Numbered from the stretch's first letter, positions 26,569 through 36,395 are shown. The stretch: DNA of 64,000 bases from Burkholderiales bacterium (GCA_021299735.1 JAJTEM010000001.1:62001-126000); one strand, 5' to 3'. The notes: generated by a model not told the origin, from the letters alone. Numbers and translations: made by a program.

Positions 26569-26647
26569 TTTAAAGAAACGTTTTTGCCGAAACGACTTAT
26601 AAGCCCGAATAGTCGATGGCTTACTCCTGGTGATTCGATTCAAATCA

Positions 26648-26672
26648 GCGCGGTTTCAATAGATAACCGCGC
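26648..26672. terminator. Strong hairpin between convergent genes
   Basis: GCGCGGTT (26648-26655) pairs with AACCGCGC (26665-26672) around a 9-base loop, with partial extension into AAATC/GATTT. It sits between the TpsB gene and the convergent DUF3567 gene and probably ends transcription of one or both. Confidence 0.5.
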
Positions 26673-26694
26673 GATTTGCTTACAGGAAATCGGG

Positions 26695-26943
26695 TTAGTG
26701 CAACGTAACCGGGTGCTGCATCCAGGGTTTGTAGCTTTCGATAAAAGCTTCGATGTCGTCGATATCGGGTTCCTGGGCTGCAAGGTATTTCACCTCTTTG
26801 CGGAATTTTTCAGCCGCATCGCCCTGCAAAAACAGTTCACGCTGATTGTTCTTGTCCACGATTTCAATGCCAAGGCTGGGTTGCCCCTCGCTCATGACCA
26901 AATCCACCACGCAATAAAAGGGGCTATCAATCATCATTAACAT
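26695..26943 (-). CDS. DUF3567 family protein
   Basis: 82 residues. The pattern M-x-M-I-D-S-P-F-Y-C-V-V near the start, I-E-I-V-D-K-N-N-Q-R-E-L-F-L, and the M-Q-H-P-V-T-L-H end match DUF3567, a small cytoplasmic protein common in betaproteobacteria. Function unknown. It lies on the same strand as the trk operon, 83 bp after its last gene. Confidence 0.8.
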   Translation of the reverse strand: MLMMIDSPFYCVVDLVMSEGQPSLGIEIVDKNNQRELFLQGDAAEKFRKEVKYLAAQEPDIDDIEAFIESYKPWMQHPVTLH

Positions 26944-27026
26944 CGCAAACCTCCAAATAATACTTTCAGGTTGAATATGGTGATCTATCTAGCAATTTCA
27001 AGGCCACGCCTTGAGCGTCTAACCCC

Positions 27027-27434
27027 TTAAACAAAGCCCTCCACAAGTGTTATATCGGCAAACCAATCCTTCCATTGAGGCTCTTTTAATAACTGTAACA
27101 CCTGTTCCGGGTGGCTTTGGCTCTCCAGTTCTACTAACAATACATTGGGTTGGTTTAATCTTAAAGTACGAGCAAGGTGGGTTGTAAGCACCAATTTGGA
27201 GGAACAACACAAACACCCAGGGCTAAGGCGAAGCACATGAATACCAAGCGCCTTGCGTGCCGTATCGGCTTCAAACATAGCGGCTTGTGCCTCAACAGAG
27301 GCCACTGAAAAAAATTCGGTGCTACCCATCAGGGTAATTTTTCCTGCACCAGCGTGTTCTATCAACAACTGTTCAATTCGTTGCGCACGCATTTCCGGAT
27401 TACGGCCTGCCACAAGAAAAACATGCGTTTTCAT
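27027..27434 (-). CDS. CobW/COG0523-like small protein lacking a P-loop
   Basis: 135 residues. Alternating beta strands and helices with S-P-G-C-L-C-C-S (Cys74, 76, 77), the hallmark C-x-C-C metal motif of COG0523/CobW GTPases, followed by L-L-V-E-L-E-S-Q-S-H-P-E-Q, a relative of the family's E-x-S-G-x-A-x-P strand. The N-terminus, where the GxxGxGKT P-loop should be, reads L-V-A-G-R-N-P-E-M-R-A-Q, so nucleotide binding is doubtful, and the C-terminal CobW domain is absent. The start overlaps the trkH stop by 4 bp. Could be a metallochaperone remnant put to a new use. Confidence 0.55.
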   Translation of the reverse strand: MKTHVFLVAGRNPEMRAQRIEQLLIEHAGAGKITLMGSTEFFSVASVEAQAAMFEADTARKALGIHVLRLSPGCLCCSSKLVLTTHLARTLRLNQPNVLLVELESQSHPEQVLQLLKEPQWKDWFADITLVEGFV

Positions 27435-28891
27435 TTGCGCCAGAAAGCTGGTGTAAACAAAACCAAAATGGTGAACATTTCAAGCCGACCCAGCAGCATG
27501 GCAAAGGAATAAACCCAGGTTTGAAAATCACCAAGACTGGCATAGTTTGATGCAGGACCAAGCACACCCATTCCTGGGCCCAAACAATTGATCATCGCAA
27601 TTGTTCCGGTAAGTGCAGCAATTGGCTCCAAACCGGTAAACATCTGAATCATGGTGATTGAAATAATGCTCATGCCATACATCAGCATGAAAGCCAGTAC
27701 ACCCGAAATTACCTGAGAGTTGATGGCTGTGCCGCGAATACGCACTGGGTTGATTGCGCGTGGATGCAAGGTACGAGACAACTCCCCCACCGCGTGCTTG
27801 AACAAAATAACGGCACGAAGCATTTTGATACCACCACCAGTAGACCCGGCAGCCGATGCAAACACGCTTAAAAAAATCATGTACAGCGGCGCAAAAACGG
27901 GCCACAACGCATAATCGGTATTTGCAAAACCAGTGGTGGTGGCCACCGAAACTACATTGAACAAGCTGAAACGAAATGCCTCACTGAAACTTGTGTATTG
28001 CTGGTGTGCCAGCAAAAACGTGGCAATCAAGAGCACAGAAACAAACATCAGGATTAAAAACCATTTTGTTTCCGGGCAAACAGCATAAGGTCGGAAAGAT
28101 TTTCCACGCCATGCCAGAAAGTGGATCGCGAAATTAATTCCGGAAATCAACATAAAAACCACCGCCACCATTTCGATCGCAGCAGAATCAAAATAAGCAT
28201 AACTTGAATCATGCGAGGAAAAGCCAGACAAAGACATGGTGGTACCTGAATGCATAAACGCATCCAGCCAGGTCATGCCCGCCAGCTTGTAGCTAACCGC
28301 ACAGGCCAGCGAAAGTACCACATACACCAGGTACAAAGACTTGGCAGTCTCGGTAATTCTCGGCGTCAGCTTGCTGTCTTTCATGGGGCCAGGCGTTTCT
28401 GCCTTGAATACCTGTGAACCCCCCACGCCCAACAGCGGCAAAATGGCAACCGCAAGAACCAGAATACCCATGCCTCCGATCCACGACAGCAAATGCCGCC
28501 AAATATTGATACTCGCGGGCATGGTATCCAAACCGGTCAGCACAGTAGCGCCAGTGGTGGTCAAGCCGGATACCGTTTCAAAATAGGCATCGGTGAAACT
28601 GAGATCATCAAAATACAAAATCAGCGGAATGGTGCAAAAAGCGGGAATGAAAGACCACACCGACGACACCAAAAGAAAGCCGTCTCTGGCTTGCAATTCC
28701 CGCTTGAATTGACGTGTCAGCAGGTGGGTAACCAGGCCCACTGCAAAAGTAACTGCAAAACCGATTGCAAATGCATTTACAGTAGGCTCATTGGTAAGCC
28801 ATGCATAAACAAGCGGCACCAGAAATGAAACTGAAAACAGCGCAAGAGCAAGCCCCAAAACCGTTAAAACGGGGAATAGTGAATTCCTCAC
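27431..28891 (-). CDS. trkH: Trk potassium uptake system membrane protein
   Basis: 486 residues with 10 or more hydrophobic segments. The selectivity-filter repeats are visible as T-V-S-G-L-T-T-T-G-A-T-V-L-T-G (about 109-123) and V-A-T-T-T-G-F-A-N-T-D, with A-G-S-T-G-G-G-I-K-M following. This is the K+ translocating subunit; it works with TrkA, encoded 15 bp upstream. Confidence 0.93.
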   Translation of the reverse strand: MRNSLFPVLTVLGLALALFSVSFLVPLVYAWLTNEPTVNAFAIGFAVTFAVGLVTHLLTRQFKRELQARDGFLLVSSVWSFIPAFCTIPLILYFDDLSFTDAYFETVSGLTTTGATVLTGLDTMPASINIWRHLLSWIGGMGILVLAVAILPLLGVGGSQVFKAETPGPMKDSKLTPRITETAKSLYLVYVVLSLACAVSYKLAGMTWLDAFMHSGTTMSLSGFSSHDSSYAYFDSAAIEMVAVVFMLISGINFAIHFLAWRGKSFRPYAVCPETKWFLILMFVSVLLIATFLLAHQQYTSFSEAFRFSLFNVVSVATTTGFANTDYALWPVFAPLYMIFLSVFASAAGSTGGGIKMLRAVILFKHAVGELSRTLHPRAINPVRIRGTAINSQVISGVLAFMLMYGMSIISITMIQMFTGLEPIAALTGTIAMINCLGPGMGVLGPASNYASLGDFQTWVYSFAMLLGRLEMFTILVLFTPAFWRK

Positions 28892-28906
28892 GCCAGGTGC
28901 TCCACT

Positions 28907-30283
28907 TTAAAGAAACCCCACACCGACCTGGAACAGTTTTTCCACCTGCGGCACCAATCGGCGGTTTTCAACAAAAGTAATAATGTGATCCTCGGCCTCA
29001 ATCACTGTGTCGTGGTGGGCCATAATCACCTGGCTACCGCGCACAATTGCACCAATTACAGCGCCCTTGGGCATGTCAATTTTTTCAATGCTGCGGCCTA
29101 CCACCTTCGACGATTTTGCATCGCCGTGCGCAATGCTCTCAATCGCCTCCGCCACACCACGGCGCAAGCGGTGAACCGCCACCACATCGCCCCGGCGAAT
29201 GTGCTTGAGCAACTCACTGAGTGTGGCGTTCGAAGGCGCCAGTGCAATGTCAATTTGCCCGCCTTGCACCAATTCGGCATACACCTTGCGCTGAATCAGC
29301 GCAATGACACGGCGAGCACCCATGCGCTTGGCCAATAGCGAAGACATAATATTGTTTTCATCGTCATTGGTCAGCGCGATAAAAGTGTCCACATCTTGCA
29401 CATTTTCTTCTGCCAGCAAATCTTCATCGGTTGCATCGCCATACAAAACCAAAGTGCGCGAACCCAGCTGGCTGGCAAGGTCTTCACAACGCTTGCGGTC
29501 GGCGTCTATCACCTTCACATGGTAATTTTCTTCAAGACTTTTGGCCAGGCGCAAACCAATATTGCCACCACCGGCAATCATCACCTTGGTCACCGGCTTG
29601 GACATTCTGCGAAGTTCCGCCATCACCGTGCGCACATGCTCTGTGGCCGACAGGCAAAACACCTCGTCGCCTGGCTGAATCATGGTGTAACCCTCTACGG
29701 CCACGGGTTGGTTTTCTCGGAACAAAGCCACAATCCGAACATCCACCTTGGGCAAGTGTTTTCGAATGTCCTCAATGGGGTGCGATACCAAAGGCCCGCC
29801 AGCATAAGCGCGCACAGAAACCAGGGTAACTTTGCCATCAGCAAAATCAAGAACCTGCAAAGCATCGGGAAATTCAATCAGGCGCTCAATGTGATTGGTC
29901 ACACTTTGCTCGGGGCAAATTACATGGTCCACATTAAAGCCTTCGTCACCGTGCAAGTGCGCTTGTTCCATCATTTCAGGCGATCGCACGCGCGCAATTC
30001 GGCGGGGTACATTGAACATCAATGCCGCCATGCGGCAAGCCACCAAATTGGTTTCGTCACTGCGGGTTACAGCCACCAGCATGTCGGCGTCTTCGGCCCC
30101 AGCTTGCTTCAACACGCGCGGCAAGGCGCCGTTGCCAGCAATGGTGCGCAAATCGTATCGGTCTTGAAGATCAGCCAGAATTTTGGGATCAGGGTCAATC
30201 AGGGTAATGTCGTTGTGCTCGGACACCAGGCTTTCAGCGAGGCTGGCCCCCACACGCCCGGCGCCGACGATGATGATTTTCAT
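28907..30283 (-). CDS. trkA: Trk potassium uptake regulatory protein
   Basis: 458 residues in two RCK halves. Each Rossmann fold has a glycine motif: I-I-V-G-A-G-R-V-G-A-S-L at the start and M-I-A-G-G-G-N-I-G-L-R-L at about 233-244. TrkA_C segments follow each. It binds NAD(H)/ATP and gates TrkH on the cytoplasmic side. The start overlaps the upstream response-regulator stop by 4 bp. Confidence 0.94.
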   Translation of the reverse strand: MKIIIVGAGRVGASLAESLVSEHNDITLIDPDPKILADLQDRYDLRTIAGNGALPRVLKQAGAEDADMLVAVTRSDETNLVACRMAALMFNVPRRIARVRSPEMMEQAHLHGDEGFNVDHVICPEQSVTNHIERLIEFPDALQVLDFADGKVTLVSVRAYAGGPLVSHPIEDIRKHLPKVDVRIVALFRENQPVAVEGYTMIQPGDEVFCLSATEHVRTVMAELRRMSKPVTKVMIAGGGNIGLRLAKSLEENYHVKVIDADRKRCEDLASQLGSRTLVLYGDATDEDLLAEENVQDVDTFIALTNDDENNIMSSLLAKRMGARRVIALIQRKVYAELVQGGQIDIALAPSNATLSELLKHIRRGDVVAVHRLRRGVAEAIESIAHGDAKSSKVVGRSIEKIDMPKGAVIGAIVRGSQVIMAHHDTVIEAEDHIITFVENRRLVPQVEKLFQVGVGFL

Positions 30284-31002
30284 GCGATATTTTTGCGCGC
30301 GGTGCGGCCCACTTCTACACCCAGCTGCTTCAGTTTGCGGTACAAATGCGTACGCTCTATGCCCGTGCGCTCGGCAAGGCGGGTCATGCTGCCGTTTTCA
30401 AGGCGCAAGTGATATTCAAAGTAAATGCGCTCGAATGAATCACGTGCATCGCGCAGCTGTGCATCCAGGTCGAGTGTCGACAATTCGGCCAAAGCCTGAC
30501 CCAATGGGCTTGAATCGGGTGCTGAGCCAGCACCACTGCTAGTAGCGGCTGGAGCCCCGCCGGACAAACTGGCTGCGCCACCCATGCCGTTGGGCTTGGG
30601 CTGCGACTGCATCAGCGCCCGTGCCGATTGCACCATTTTCCCGCGGGCCAGCCCTTTTTCTACGGCGCCCAACAGCTTTTGCAGTGAAATCGGTTTTTCC
30701 AGAAAATCGAGTGCGCCAATGCGTGTGGCTTCAACAGCAGTATCGATGGTGGCATGACCACTCATCATGATTACAGGCATGGTGAGCAAGCCTTTGACCG
30801 ACCATTCTTTCAGAAGGGTGACGCCATCAGTGTCTGGCATCCAGATGTCCAGCAACACCAGGTCGGGTTGCTCCTGATCACGAAGTGCACGTGCCTGGCC
30901 TGCATTTTCAGCAAGCAGCACTGCATGCCCTTCATCGCCGAGAATTTCGGACAAAAGTTCTCGAATTCCAATTTCGTCATCAACAACGAGAATGGTCGCC
31001 AT
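30280..31002 (-). CDS. NtrX-like response regulator without AAA+ domain
   Basis: 240 residues. Receiver (1-120) with acidic residues D8-D9-E10, phosphoacceptor Asp in L-L-D-I-W-M-P-D-T-D-G, and L-E-K-P-I-S. It has a Gly/Ser/Ala linker (about 135-165) and a Fis-type helix-turn-helix at the C-terminus (L-A-E-R-T-G-I-E-R-T-H-L-Y-R-K-L-K-Q-L-G). True NtrX carries a central sigma-54-interacting AAA+ domain, which is absent here, so it cannot be a sigma-54 activator in the usual way. Partner kinase is NtrY-like, encoded 18 bp upstream. Confidence 0.88.
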   Translation of the reverse strand: MATILVVDDEIGIRELLSEILGDEGHAVLLAENAGQARALRDQEQPDLVLLDIWMPDTDGVTLLKEWSVKGLLTMPVIMMSGHATIDTAVEATRIGALDFLEKPISLQKLLGAVEKGLARGKMVQSARALMQSQPKPNGMGGAASLSGGAPAATSSGAGSAPDSSPLGQALAELSTLDLDAQLRDARDSFERIYFEYHLRLENGSMTRLAERTGIERTHLYRKLKQLGVEVGRTARKNIA

Positions 31003-31020
31003 GGTTAGAGAGTTCCTTTT

Positions 31021-33294
31021 TTATGCGGCCTGACTATGTTCGGCATTGTTCAAGGTGTCTTGCAACACGGGGAATGTTAATTCCACCGCTGCACCAACAA
31101 CCCGCCCTTGTGCATCTACCCTGTTTCTAATGGCAATTCGCGCCTTGTGTTCATCTGCAATTTTTCTGACGATTGCCAAACCCAAGCCGGTGCCCTTGGT
31201 TTTCGTGGTGATGTAAGGCTCGAAGGCTTTCGCCAGTAAATCGGGATTGAACCCCGGCCCGTTGTCTGCCACCACCAACTTCACCCCAACCAACTGTTCT
31301 TGTTCACCTTCAGGTGCTTTCAAACCTTCGGTTCGTACTTCTACTTTGGGTTGATCACAATCGACACACGCGTCTAGTGCATTTTGCAACAAATTATGAA
31401 TCACTTGGCGCAACTGCGACGAATCTCCAGCCACCAGCGGTAATTTTTCAGTTAATTTCGGAATGAAGCGGGTTTCGGCCTGCTCTTCAATACCCACATT
31501 TACATCGTACAGTGCCAATACATCGACCACCAAGTCATTCAAATCGAGTGGCTTCAGGTCTGCTGGGGGAAGGCGGGCATAGTCGCGGAAATCGTTCACC
31601 AAACGTTTCAGTGATTCAACCTGATTCACAATGGTTCGGGTGGCTCGCTGCAAAATTCCGGATTCAGGTTCTTGCAGTTTGTCGGCCAATTTCATTTGCA
31701 AACGCTCGGCTGAAAGCTGAATAGGTGTCAGCGGGTTTTTGATCTCATGTGCCAAGCGGCGGGCCACTTCACCCCAAGCGGCAGTGCGCTGCGCTGAGAT
31801 CAGTGCGGTAATGTCGTCGCACACCAGCACATAACCCGCCTTCTCGCCAGGCAGTCGGGACCCACGCACAAGAATCGATTTCGAACTTTGCGAATCGAAC
31901 GCACGTGGAATTTCCAGTTGCTTTTGCCAAATGCCGCTTTCCTCACCCTCATTGCCCTGGTTATCAGCCACGCTGGCACGCACGGCCATGGCAAAGCCTT
32001 CCAGGCCTGGCATGTCATCAAGTGGGTGGCCCTGATTCTCGGCCAGGGATCGATCGAAAATTCGAAGTGCGCCATCGTTATACATTTTCAGACGCAGCTT
32101 GTGATCAAGTACCAGCACACCAGCCGACAAACTGGTCAGCAAACTTTGCAAAAAATCGTTGTTGGCAGCCAGCTGATTCTGATTGGCCTGCAAGCGGCGT
32201 TGCGCTTCCGACAACTGGCGGGTCATGGTGTTGAATGAATCAACCAACTCCCGCAATTCGTCATCGGCATTCACTGGCTGCATGGTTTTAAAATCGCCAC
32301 TGGCCAAAGCTTTTGTGCCCTCGGCCAGCCACAGCAGTGGCGAGGACAACCTGGATGAAAGCCAGAATGCCGCAGCAACCGACACAAAAACGGTAAGCAA
32401 CAGTGCAAGTGTCAGAGTAATTCCATAAATTTTCCGCAAACCCGAACGCGACAACTGCAATTCCTGATAATCGCGATACACACTTTGCACCGCATTGGCA
32501 CGCTGTGAAAGTGTAGCGGGCACCGGGTGCATAATTTGTACATAACGCTGGCCCAAATCGAAACTGGTCAAGGGCGGTGCAATAGGCACCACCACGCGCA
32601 TATACAGGCGACCATCGGGGTCTTCAGGGTCGGGTTCAAGTTGTTGAAAAGGCCGGGTCATCAGTGCCTGGCGCAACATCACCTGCGTAGGCAAGCTGGG
32701 CAGCAGGCTGTCCAAGGCACCGCCAGAACTTCCCAGAATTTGCCCGGTTTCAGTGAGCAGGGTAAGTTCCTGTACATTGGCTGCATCGCGAAGGCGGGGC
32801 AGTTCGAGCAACTGTTCGCTGGGTGTAGCGCGCGAAAGCTCGATGGAAATGGACTGCCCTTTCAAGGCCAGCTCATTGATCAAACTGTCCAGCGCGGTTT
32901 GGCCCAAATTAAGGCCCGATTCCAGCGCGCCATCCACCCGCACATCAAACCAGCTGTCGATGCTTTTTGCCAGAAACTGAACCGAAACAAGATATAAAAC
33001 GAAACCGGGAATAAGCCCCATGAGTGCGAACGACAAGGACATGCGCAACATAAGCCGCGAGCCGAACACACCCGCACGGTACCTGCGCACCATGCGCACA
33101 ATCAGCAAGACCAAAATGCTGAACAAGCCTGCAGCAATAATGCCGTTCAGCGTGATCAGCAATGGGTAATTGCTTTCAAAAAAATCGGTATTCGAGGATG
33201 CAGAGGCCAACAAAAACAGCAACACACCGCCCAGGCTGCCCAGAATAAGCAGGGTGTATCGCAACCACCGGGTATTTTCCAACCATGGATTCAT
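31021..33294 (-). CDS. NtrY-like membrane sensor histidine kinase
   Basis: 757 residues from the ATG at 33294 (M-N-P-W-L-E-N-T-R-W); an upstream reading to 33354 overlaps the previous gene more deeply. Three N-terminal hydrophobic helices, a periplasmic domain (about 110-290), TM, HAMP (about 330-385), a PAS-like domain, HisKA with A-R-R-L-A-H-E-I-K-N-P-L and HATPase with G-T-G-L-G-L-A-I-V. This is the NtrY/PilS-like arrangement. The start overlaps the DUF4390 stop by 4 bp (ATGA). Signal unknown; the context with trk genes suggests envelope or ion homeostasis. Confidence 0.9.
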   Translation of the reverse strand: MNPWLENTRWLRYTLLILGSLGGVLLFLLASASSNTDFFESNYPLLITLNGIIAAGLFSILVLLIVRMVRRYRAGVFGSRLMLRMSLSFALMGLIPGFVLYLVSVQFLAKSIDSWFDVRVDGALESGLNLGQTALDSLINELALKGQSISIELSRATPSEQLLELPRLRDAANVQELTLLTETGQILGSSGGALDSLLPSLPTQVMLRQALMTRPFQQLEPDPEDPDGRLYMRVVVPIAPPLTSFDLGQRYVQIMHPVPATLSQRANAVQSVYRDYQELQLSRSGLRKIYGITLTLALLLTVFVSVAAAFWLSSRLSSPLLWLAEGTKALASGDFKTMQPVNADDELRELVDSFNTMTRQLSEAQRRLQANQNQLAANNDFLQSLLTSLSAGVLVLDHKLRLKMYNDGALRIFDRSLAENQGHPLDDMPGLEGFAMAVRASVADNQGNEGEESGIWQKQLEIPRAFDSQSSKSILVRGSRLPGEKAGYVLVCDDITALISAQRTAAWGEVARRLAHEIKNPLTPIQLSAERLQMKLADKLQEPESGILQRATRTIVNQVESLKRLVNDFRDYARLPPADLKPLDLNDLVVDVLALYDVNVGIEEQAETRFIPKLTEKLPLVAGDSSQLRQVIHNLLQNALDACVDCDQPKVEVRTEGLKAPEGEQEQLVGVKLVVADNGPGFNPDLLAKAFEPYITTKTKGTGLGLAIVRKIADEHKARIAIRNRVDAQGRVVGAAVELTFPVLQDTLNNAEHSQAA

Positions 33295-33908
33295 TTCCAC
33301 GCCTCGCGTTTGGGCGTGAACTCGAAGGTGAGCCACTCGGACGACAGATCCCACTCGCTGTTCACCAAGGCACTAATCTGAAAAGGCTTGGGCAATTCAG
33401 TGAGCAACAAGCGAAAGCGCACTTGCGCCGTGTAGGGCTGCCCAATTTCGATTCGATCACGGGGAATCACCGCCCAATCGCGAACCTTCACCATGTGCTG
33501 CATGGCGTCTTCGAGCGTGGGGGTGTTGTAGGTGTTGTGGGGAGTTACCACACGGTAAGTGCGGGTTAGGGCGTTGTAGGAGAGGTTAAGCGGGTAAGTG
33601 GTACTGACCACTTCCTCATCGACCCAGTACCAGCGCGAACGCATCAACTGAAAATCGACCGTGAACTGCAAAGGCAAGCCGCGGTCCACGGCTTCCCTCA
33701 ATTTGTACCCCAGTTCAATGTCAAATTCCGCAGCCAGGTTCCAGGCCGCGGGGGCTGGTGCTTTGCTAGGCTCCAGCTTGACTGCTGTTACCTTGGTTGA
33801 GGAATCAAGCTGAGCCAACCCCACAGTCAACACACACATCAGCAACAGGCCCAACAGGCCGTGCAAAGCACGTGTCCATGACGAGGAGTTGGCCCGGCTA
33901 TATTTCAA
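33291..33908 (-). CDS. DUF4390 protein
   Basis: 205 residues. An N-terminal hydrophobic segment (about 16-32, H-G-L-L-G-L-L-L-M-C-V-L-T-V-G-L-A) acts as a signal or anchor. The mature part has F-D-I-E-L-G-Y-K-L-R-E-A-V-D-R-G-L-P-L and R-S-R-W-Y-W-V-D-E-E-V, the DUF4390 signature. In betaproteobacteria this gene regularly sits between rsmB and ntrY. Probably a periplasmic partner of the NtrY sensor; inference. Confidence 0.83.
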   Translation of the reverse strand: MKYSRANSSSWTRALHGLLGLLLMCVLTVGLAQLDSSTKVTAVKLEPSKAPAPAAWNLAAEFDIELGYKLREAVDRGLPLQFTVDFQLMRSRWYWVDEEVVSTTYPLNLSYNALTRTYRVVTPHNTYNTPTLEDAMQHMVKVRDWAVIPRDRIEIGQPYTAQVRFRLLLTELPKPFQISALVNSEWDLSSEWLTFEFTPKREAWK

Positions 33909-33917
33909 GGCACATCC

Positions 33918-35285
33918 TCAAGAGGTTAGTGATTTTTCAAATTTGGCGTAAAAGAACCCGTCGGGAGATGCATCAAAACCTTGATCGGGGTTGGCAGGCT
34001 CAACTGGCAACACCCAGCCGGGCGCAGTGTGCGCCAAGGCATCGGAATGATTGTCGAGAAATGCTTTTGCCAACAGGGGCCCCTCTTCAGGAAAGATGGA
34101 ACAGGTCACCAGCAAAAGTGTACCGCCCGGCTTTAGGGTAGACCACAAGGCATTCAGTATTTTGTGTTGAATCTGCGACAACTTGGCAAGATCGTCCGGT
34201 CTGCGCAACCAGGGAATGTCGGGGTGGCGACGAACCACGCCAGAGCCGGTGCAGGGCACATCGGCCAGAATCCCATCGAAAGGTACGCCGTCCCACCAAG
34301 TTTCAGGCAATTCAGCCTGCGCCACCTTCAGGCGCAAATTCCATTGGCCAGTCAATGTGGGGGCAATGCGGCGAATGTTGTCTTCTACTTTGTCAAGGCG
34401 CTGCGGGCTTGAATCAATGGCCATCAAATCGATATCGGCCAACTCGAGCAGGTGGCCGGTTTTACCACCGGGGGCTGCGCAGGCATCCAGAATGCGCTGG
34501 CCACTTTGCGGATTCAACAGTTGGGCTGCCAACTGGGCTGCGCTGTCTTGCACCGACACCTGGCCCAAATCAAAACCAGGTAGTGCAGAAACGGGCACAG
34601 GCTTGGCCAGCAACACAGCCTGCTCGCCGATAACGCGAGCCTCCATGCCAGCAGCGTTCAGCTGCTCGATATATGCTTCGGCCGAACAGCTGCGGCTGTT
34701 CACACGTACCACCAAGGGTGGGTGGCTTTGCGCCTGCGCCAACACAGTTTCCCAGTGTTGCGGGTGGCTGGCTTTCAGTTTTTCAACCCACCAGGTTGGT
34801 AAGTTGTGCTGCGCCAAAGGGTCTTCAAGCGCTTTGCTGCGCCAAGTTTGAGCATCGCGCAGAAAGTTACGCAAACAGGCGTTTGCAAGACCCTTCGCAC
34901 GCGCAAACTGTTCGCTGCCGGTGCAGGCATATACCATTTGGTCCACCACGGTGTGCGCGGGGTATTTCGGGTTTTTGTCGTCCCACAGCAAACCGAAACC
35001 CAGGGCCATCAATTCATTCAAAGGCTCGGGGCTAAGAAGGGCTTTGCCACTGATTAAACGCGTCAGCACTTGCCCACGGCCCAGGTTGCGCATGCCAAAA
35101 TAAGCTAGGTCTTGAATAGCGCCCAACGCCTGCGGGGTTTTAACACCCTTGGTTTCAGCAGCAAGCGCCTGGTCAAGTGAGCGGCCTTCCCGCAATACCC
35201 GAGTAATAACCGCAGCAGCCCTCAACAGGGCAAAAGCCAAGCTTGCTTCCGTCAGCTTGGGTGGAGTGCTGTGCACCGGCTTCAA
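33918..35285 (-). CDS. rsmB: 16S rRNA (cytosine 967-C5)-methyltransferase
   Basis: 455 residues from a TTG at 35285 that overlaps the htpX stop (TTGA); a GTG at 35276 is an alternative. N-terminal NusB-like RNA-binding domain (1-150). The methyltransferase part has the SAM loop [12 protein letters not shown], the strand [16 protein letters not shown] with the catalytic-release Cys, and V-T-C-S-I-F-P-E-E with the nucleophilic Cys. Housekeeping ribosome modification. Confidence 0.93.
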   Translation of the reverse strand: MKPVHSTPPKLTEASLAFALLRAAAVITRVLREGRSLDQALAAETKGVKTPQALGAIQDLAYFGMRNLGRGQVLTRLISGKALLSPEPLNELMALGFGLLWDDKNPKYPAHTVVDQMVYACTGSEQFARAKGLANACLRNFLRDAQTWRSKALEDPLAQHNLPTWWVEKLKASHPQHWETVLAQAQSHPPLVVRVNSRSCSAEAYIEQLNAAGMEARVIGEQAVLLAKPVPVSALPGFDLGQVSVQDSAAQLAAQLLNPQSGQRILDACAAPGGKTGHLLELADIDLMAIDSSPQRLDKVEDNIRRIAPTLTGQWNLRLKVAQAELPETWWDGVPFDGILADVPCTGSGVVRRHPDIPWLRRPDDLAKLSQIQHKILNALWSTLKPGGTLLLVTCSIFPEEGPLLAKAFLDNHSDALAHTAPGWVLPVEPANPDQGFDASPDGFFYAKFEKSLTS

Positions 35286-36142
35286 CGTGAACCGCCAGTG
35301 CTGCGGGCCATTTGCATCAAGCGGGCAATTCGTTCTTCGGTGGGTGGGTGAGTAGAAAACAGGCTGGCCATACCCTGGCCAGACAGTGGGTTCATGATCA
35401 TCATTTGAGCGGTTTCCGGGTGCGCTTCAGTGGTACGGAACGGAATGCCTTTGGCATACCGTTGAATTTTGTCCAATGCACTGGCCAGGGCAGCAGGGTC
35501 GCCACAAATTTCAGCGCCTCCACGGTCTGCCTCGTACTCACGTGCGCGAGAAATTGACATTTGAATCAGCGAAGCTGCCAACGGCGCCAAAATGGCCAGT
35601 GCAATGCTGGCAATCGGATTCATCGGCTGTCCATTTTCATCGCGCCCACCGAAAAACATGGCGAAATTGGCCAATGCGGAAATAGCACCCGCCATGGTGG
35701 CCGAAATAGTGGAAATTAAAATATCGCGGTGTTTCACATGGGCCAGTTCATGGGCCATAACGCCACGCAATTCACGCTCGGAAAGCAACTGCAAAATACC
35801 TGTGGTAGCCGCCACCGCTGCATTTTCAGGGTTGCGCCCTGTTGCAAATGCGTTGGGGGCGCTGTCGTTGATCAGGTAAACACGGGGCATGGGCATGCCA
35901 GCGCGCTGCGCAAGCTCGGCTACCATGTTGTAAAACTGGGGCGCGTTGCTGGCATCGACTTCTTTGGCTTTGTACATACGCAAAACCATTTTGTCGGAAA
36001 ACCAATACGCACCAAAATTCATGGCCACAGCAAAACCCAAGGCCAGCAACATGCCACCGCGGCCACCCAACATACCGCCCAGCACCACGAACAGGGCCGT
36101 GATGGCGGCCATCAACATGAAAGTTTTCATCCAGTTGTACAT
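35282..36142 (-). CDS. htpX: Membrane zinc metalloprotease HtpX
   Basis: 286 residues from the ATG at 36142; a GTG at 36151 with closer SD spacing (AAGGA) adds three residues. Two N-terminal membrane helices, the zinc motif H-E-L-A-H (in [10 protein letters not shown]), a second hydrophobic pair, and the third ligand Glu in [10 protein letters not shown]. It degrades damaged membrane proteins at the inner membrane. First gene of a leftward operon reaching to 27027. The rightward toxin-like cluster begins just upstream of it. Confidence 0.93.
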   Translation of the reverse strand: MYNWMKTFMLMAAITALFVVLGGMLGGRGGMLLALGFAVAMNFGAYWFSDKMVLRMYKAKEVDASNAPQFYNMVAELAQRAGMPMPRVYLINDSAPNAFATGRNPENAAVAATTGILQLLSERELRGVMAHELAHVKHRDILISTISATMAGAISALANFAMFFGGRDENGQPMNPIASIALAILAPLAASLIQMSISRAREYEADRGGAEICGDPAALASALDKIQRYAKGIPFRTTEAHPETAQMMIMNPLSGQGMASLFSTHPPTEERIARLMQMARSTGGSR

Positions 36143-36242
36143 GATTCTCACTTTCCTTCCGAAGTGGGGATTGGTTAACGGTTGGACTCCTTCAACACTA
36201 TGGATATATGAATTACCAGACCGATTTCAAGTTGCCAGAAGT

Positions 36243-36395
36243 ATGACAGATCAAGCCCAGGGAGGTTCATGGGCAGCCTCGTTAATCGACTCTGCGTCTA
36301 ACAGTTTATTCGCATGCCCCGGAGGAGTTACTTTTGAACTTTTACCCGGAAAAATTCAACAAAACGAATACTACGCTTCCAATGGCTTTTTATGA
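36243..36395 (+). CDS. Hypothetical 50-residue protein coupled to the cyclase gene
   Basis: A small ORF from ATG 36243 whose TGA overlaps the ATG of the cyclase-like gene (ATGA at 36392-36395), which implies translational coupling. The frame stays open further upstream (an ATG at 36141 would give 84 residues but overlaps the htpX start), so the start is uncertain. The product is small and unremarkable (M-T-D-Q-A-Q-G-G-S-W-A-A-S, then F-A-C-P-G-G-V-T-F-E-L). Not recognised; might be a leader, a chaperone fragment or a coupling peptide. Confidence 0.45.
   Translation: MTDQAQGGSWAASLIDSASNSLFACPGGVTFELLPGKIQQNEYYASNGFL

Noticed and set aside
29396..30412. Long plus-strand ORF of 338 codons
   Set aside because: Lies antisense to trkA, whose motifs are complete; the composition (many His, Arg and Cys without pattern) is that of a shadow frame.
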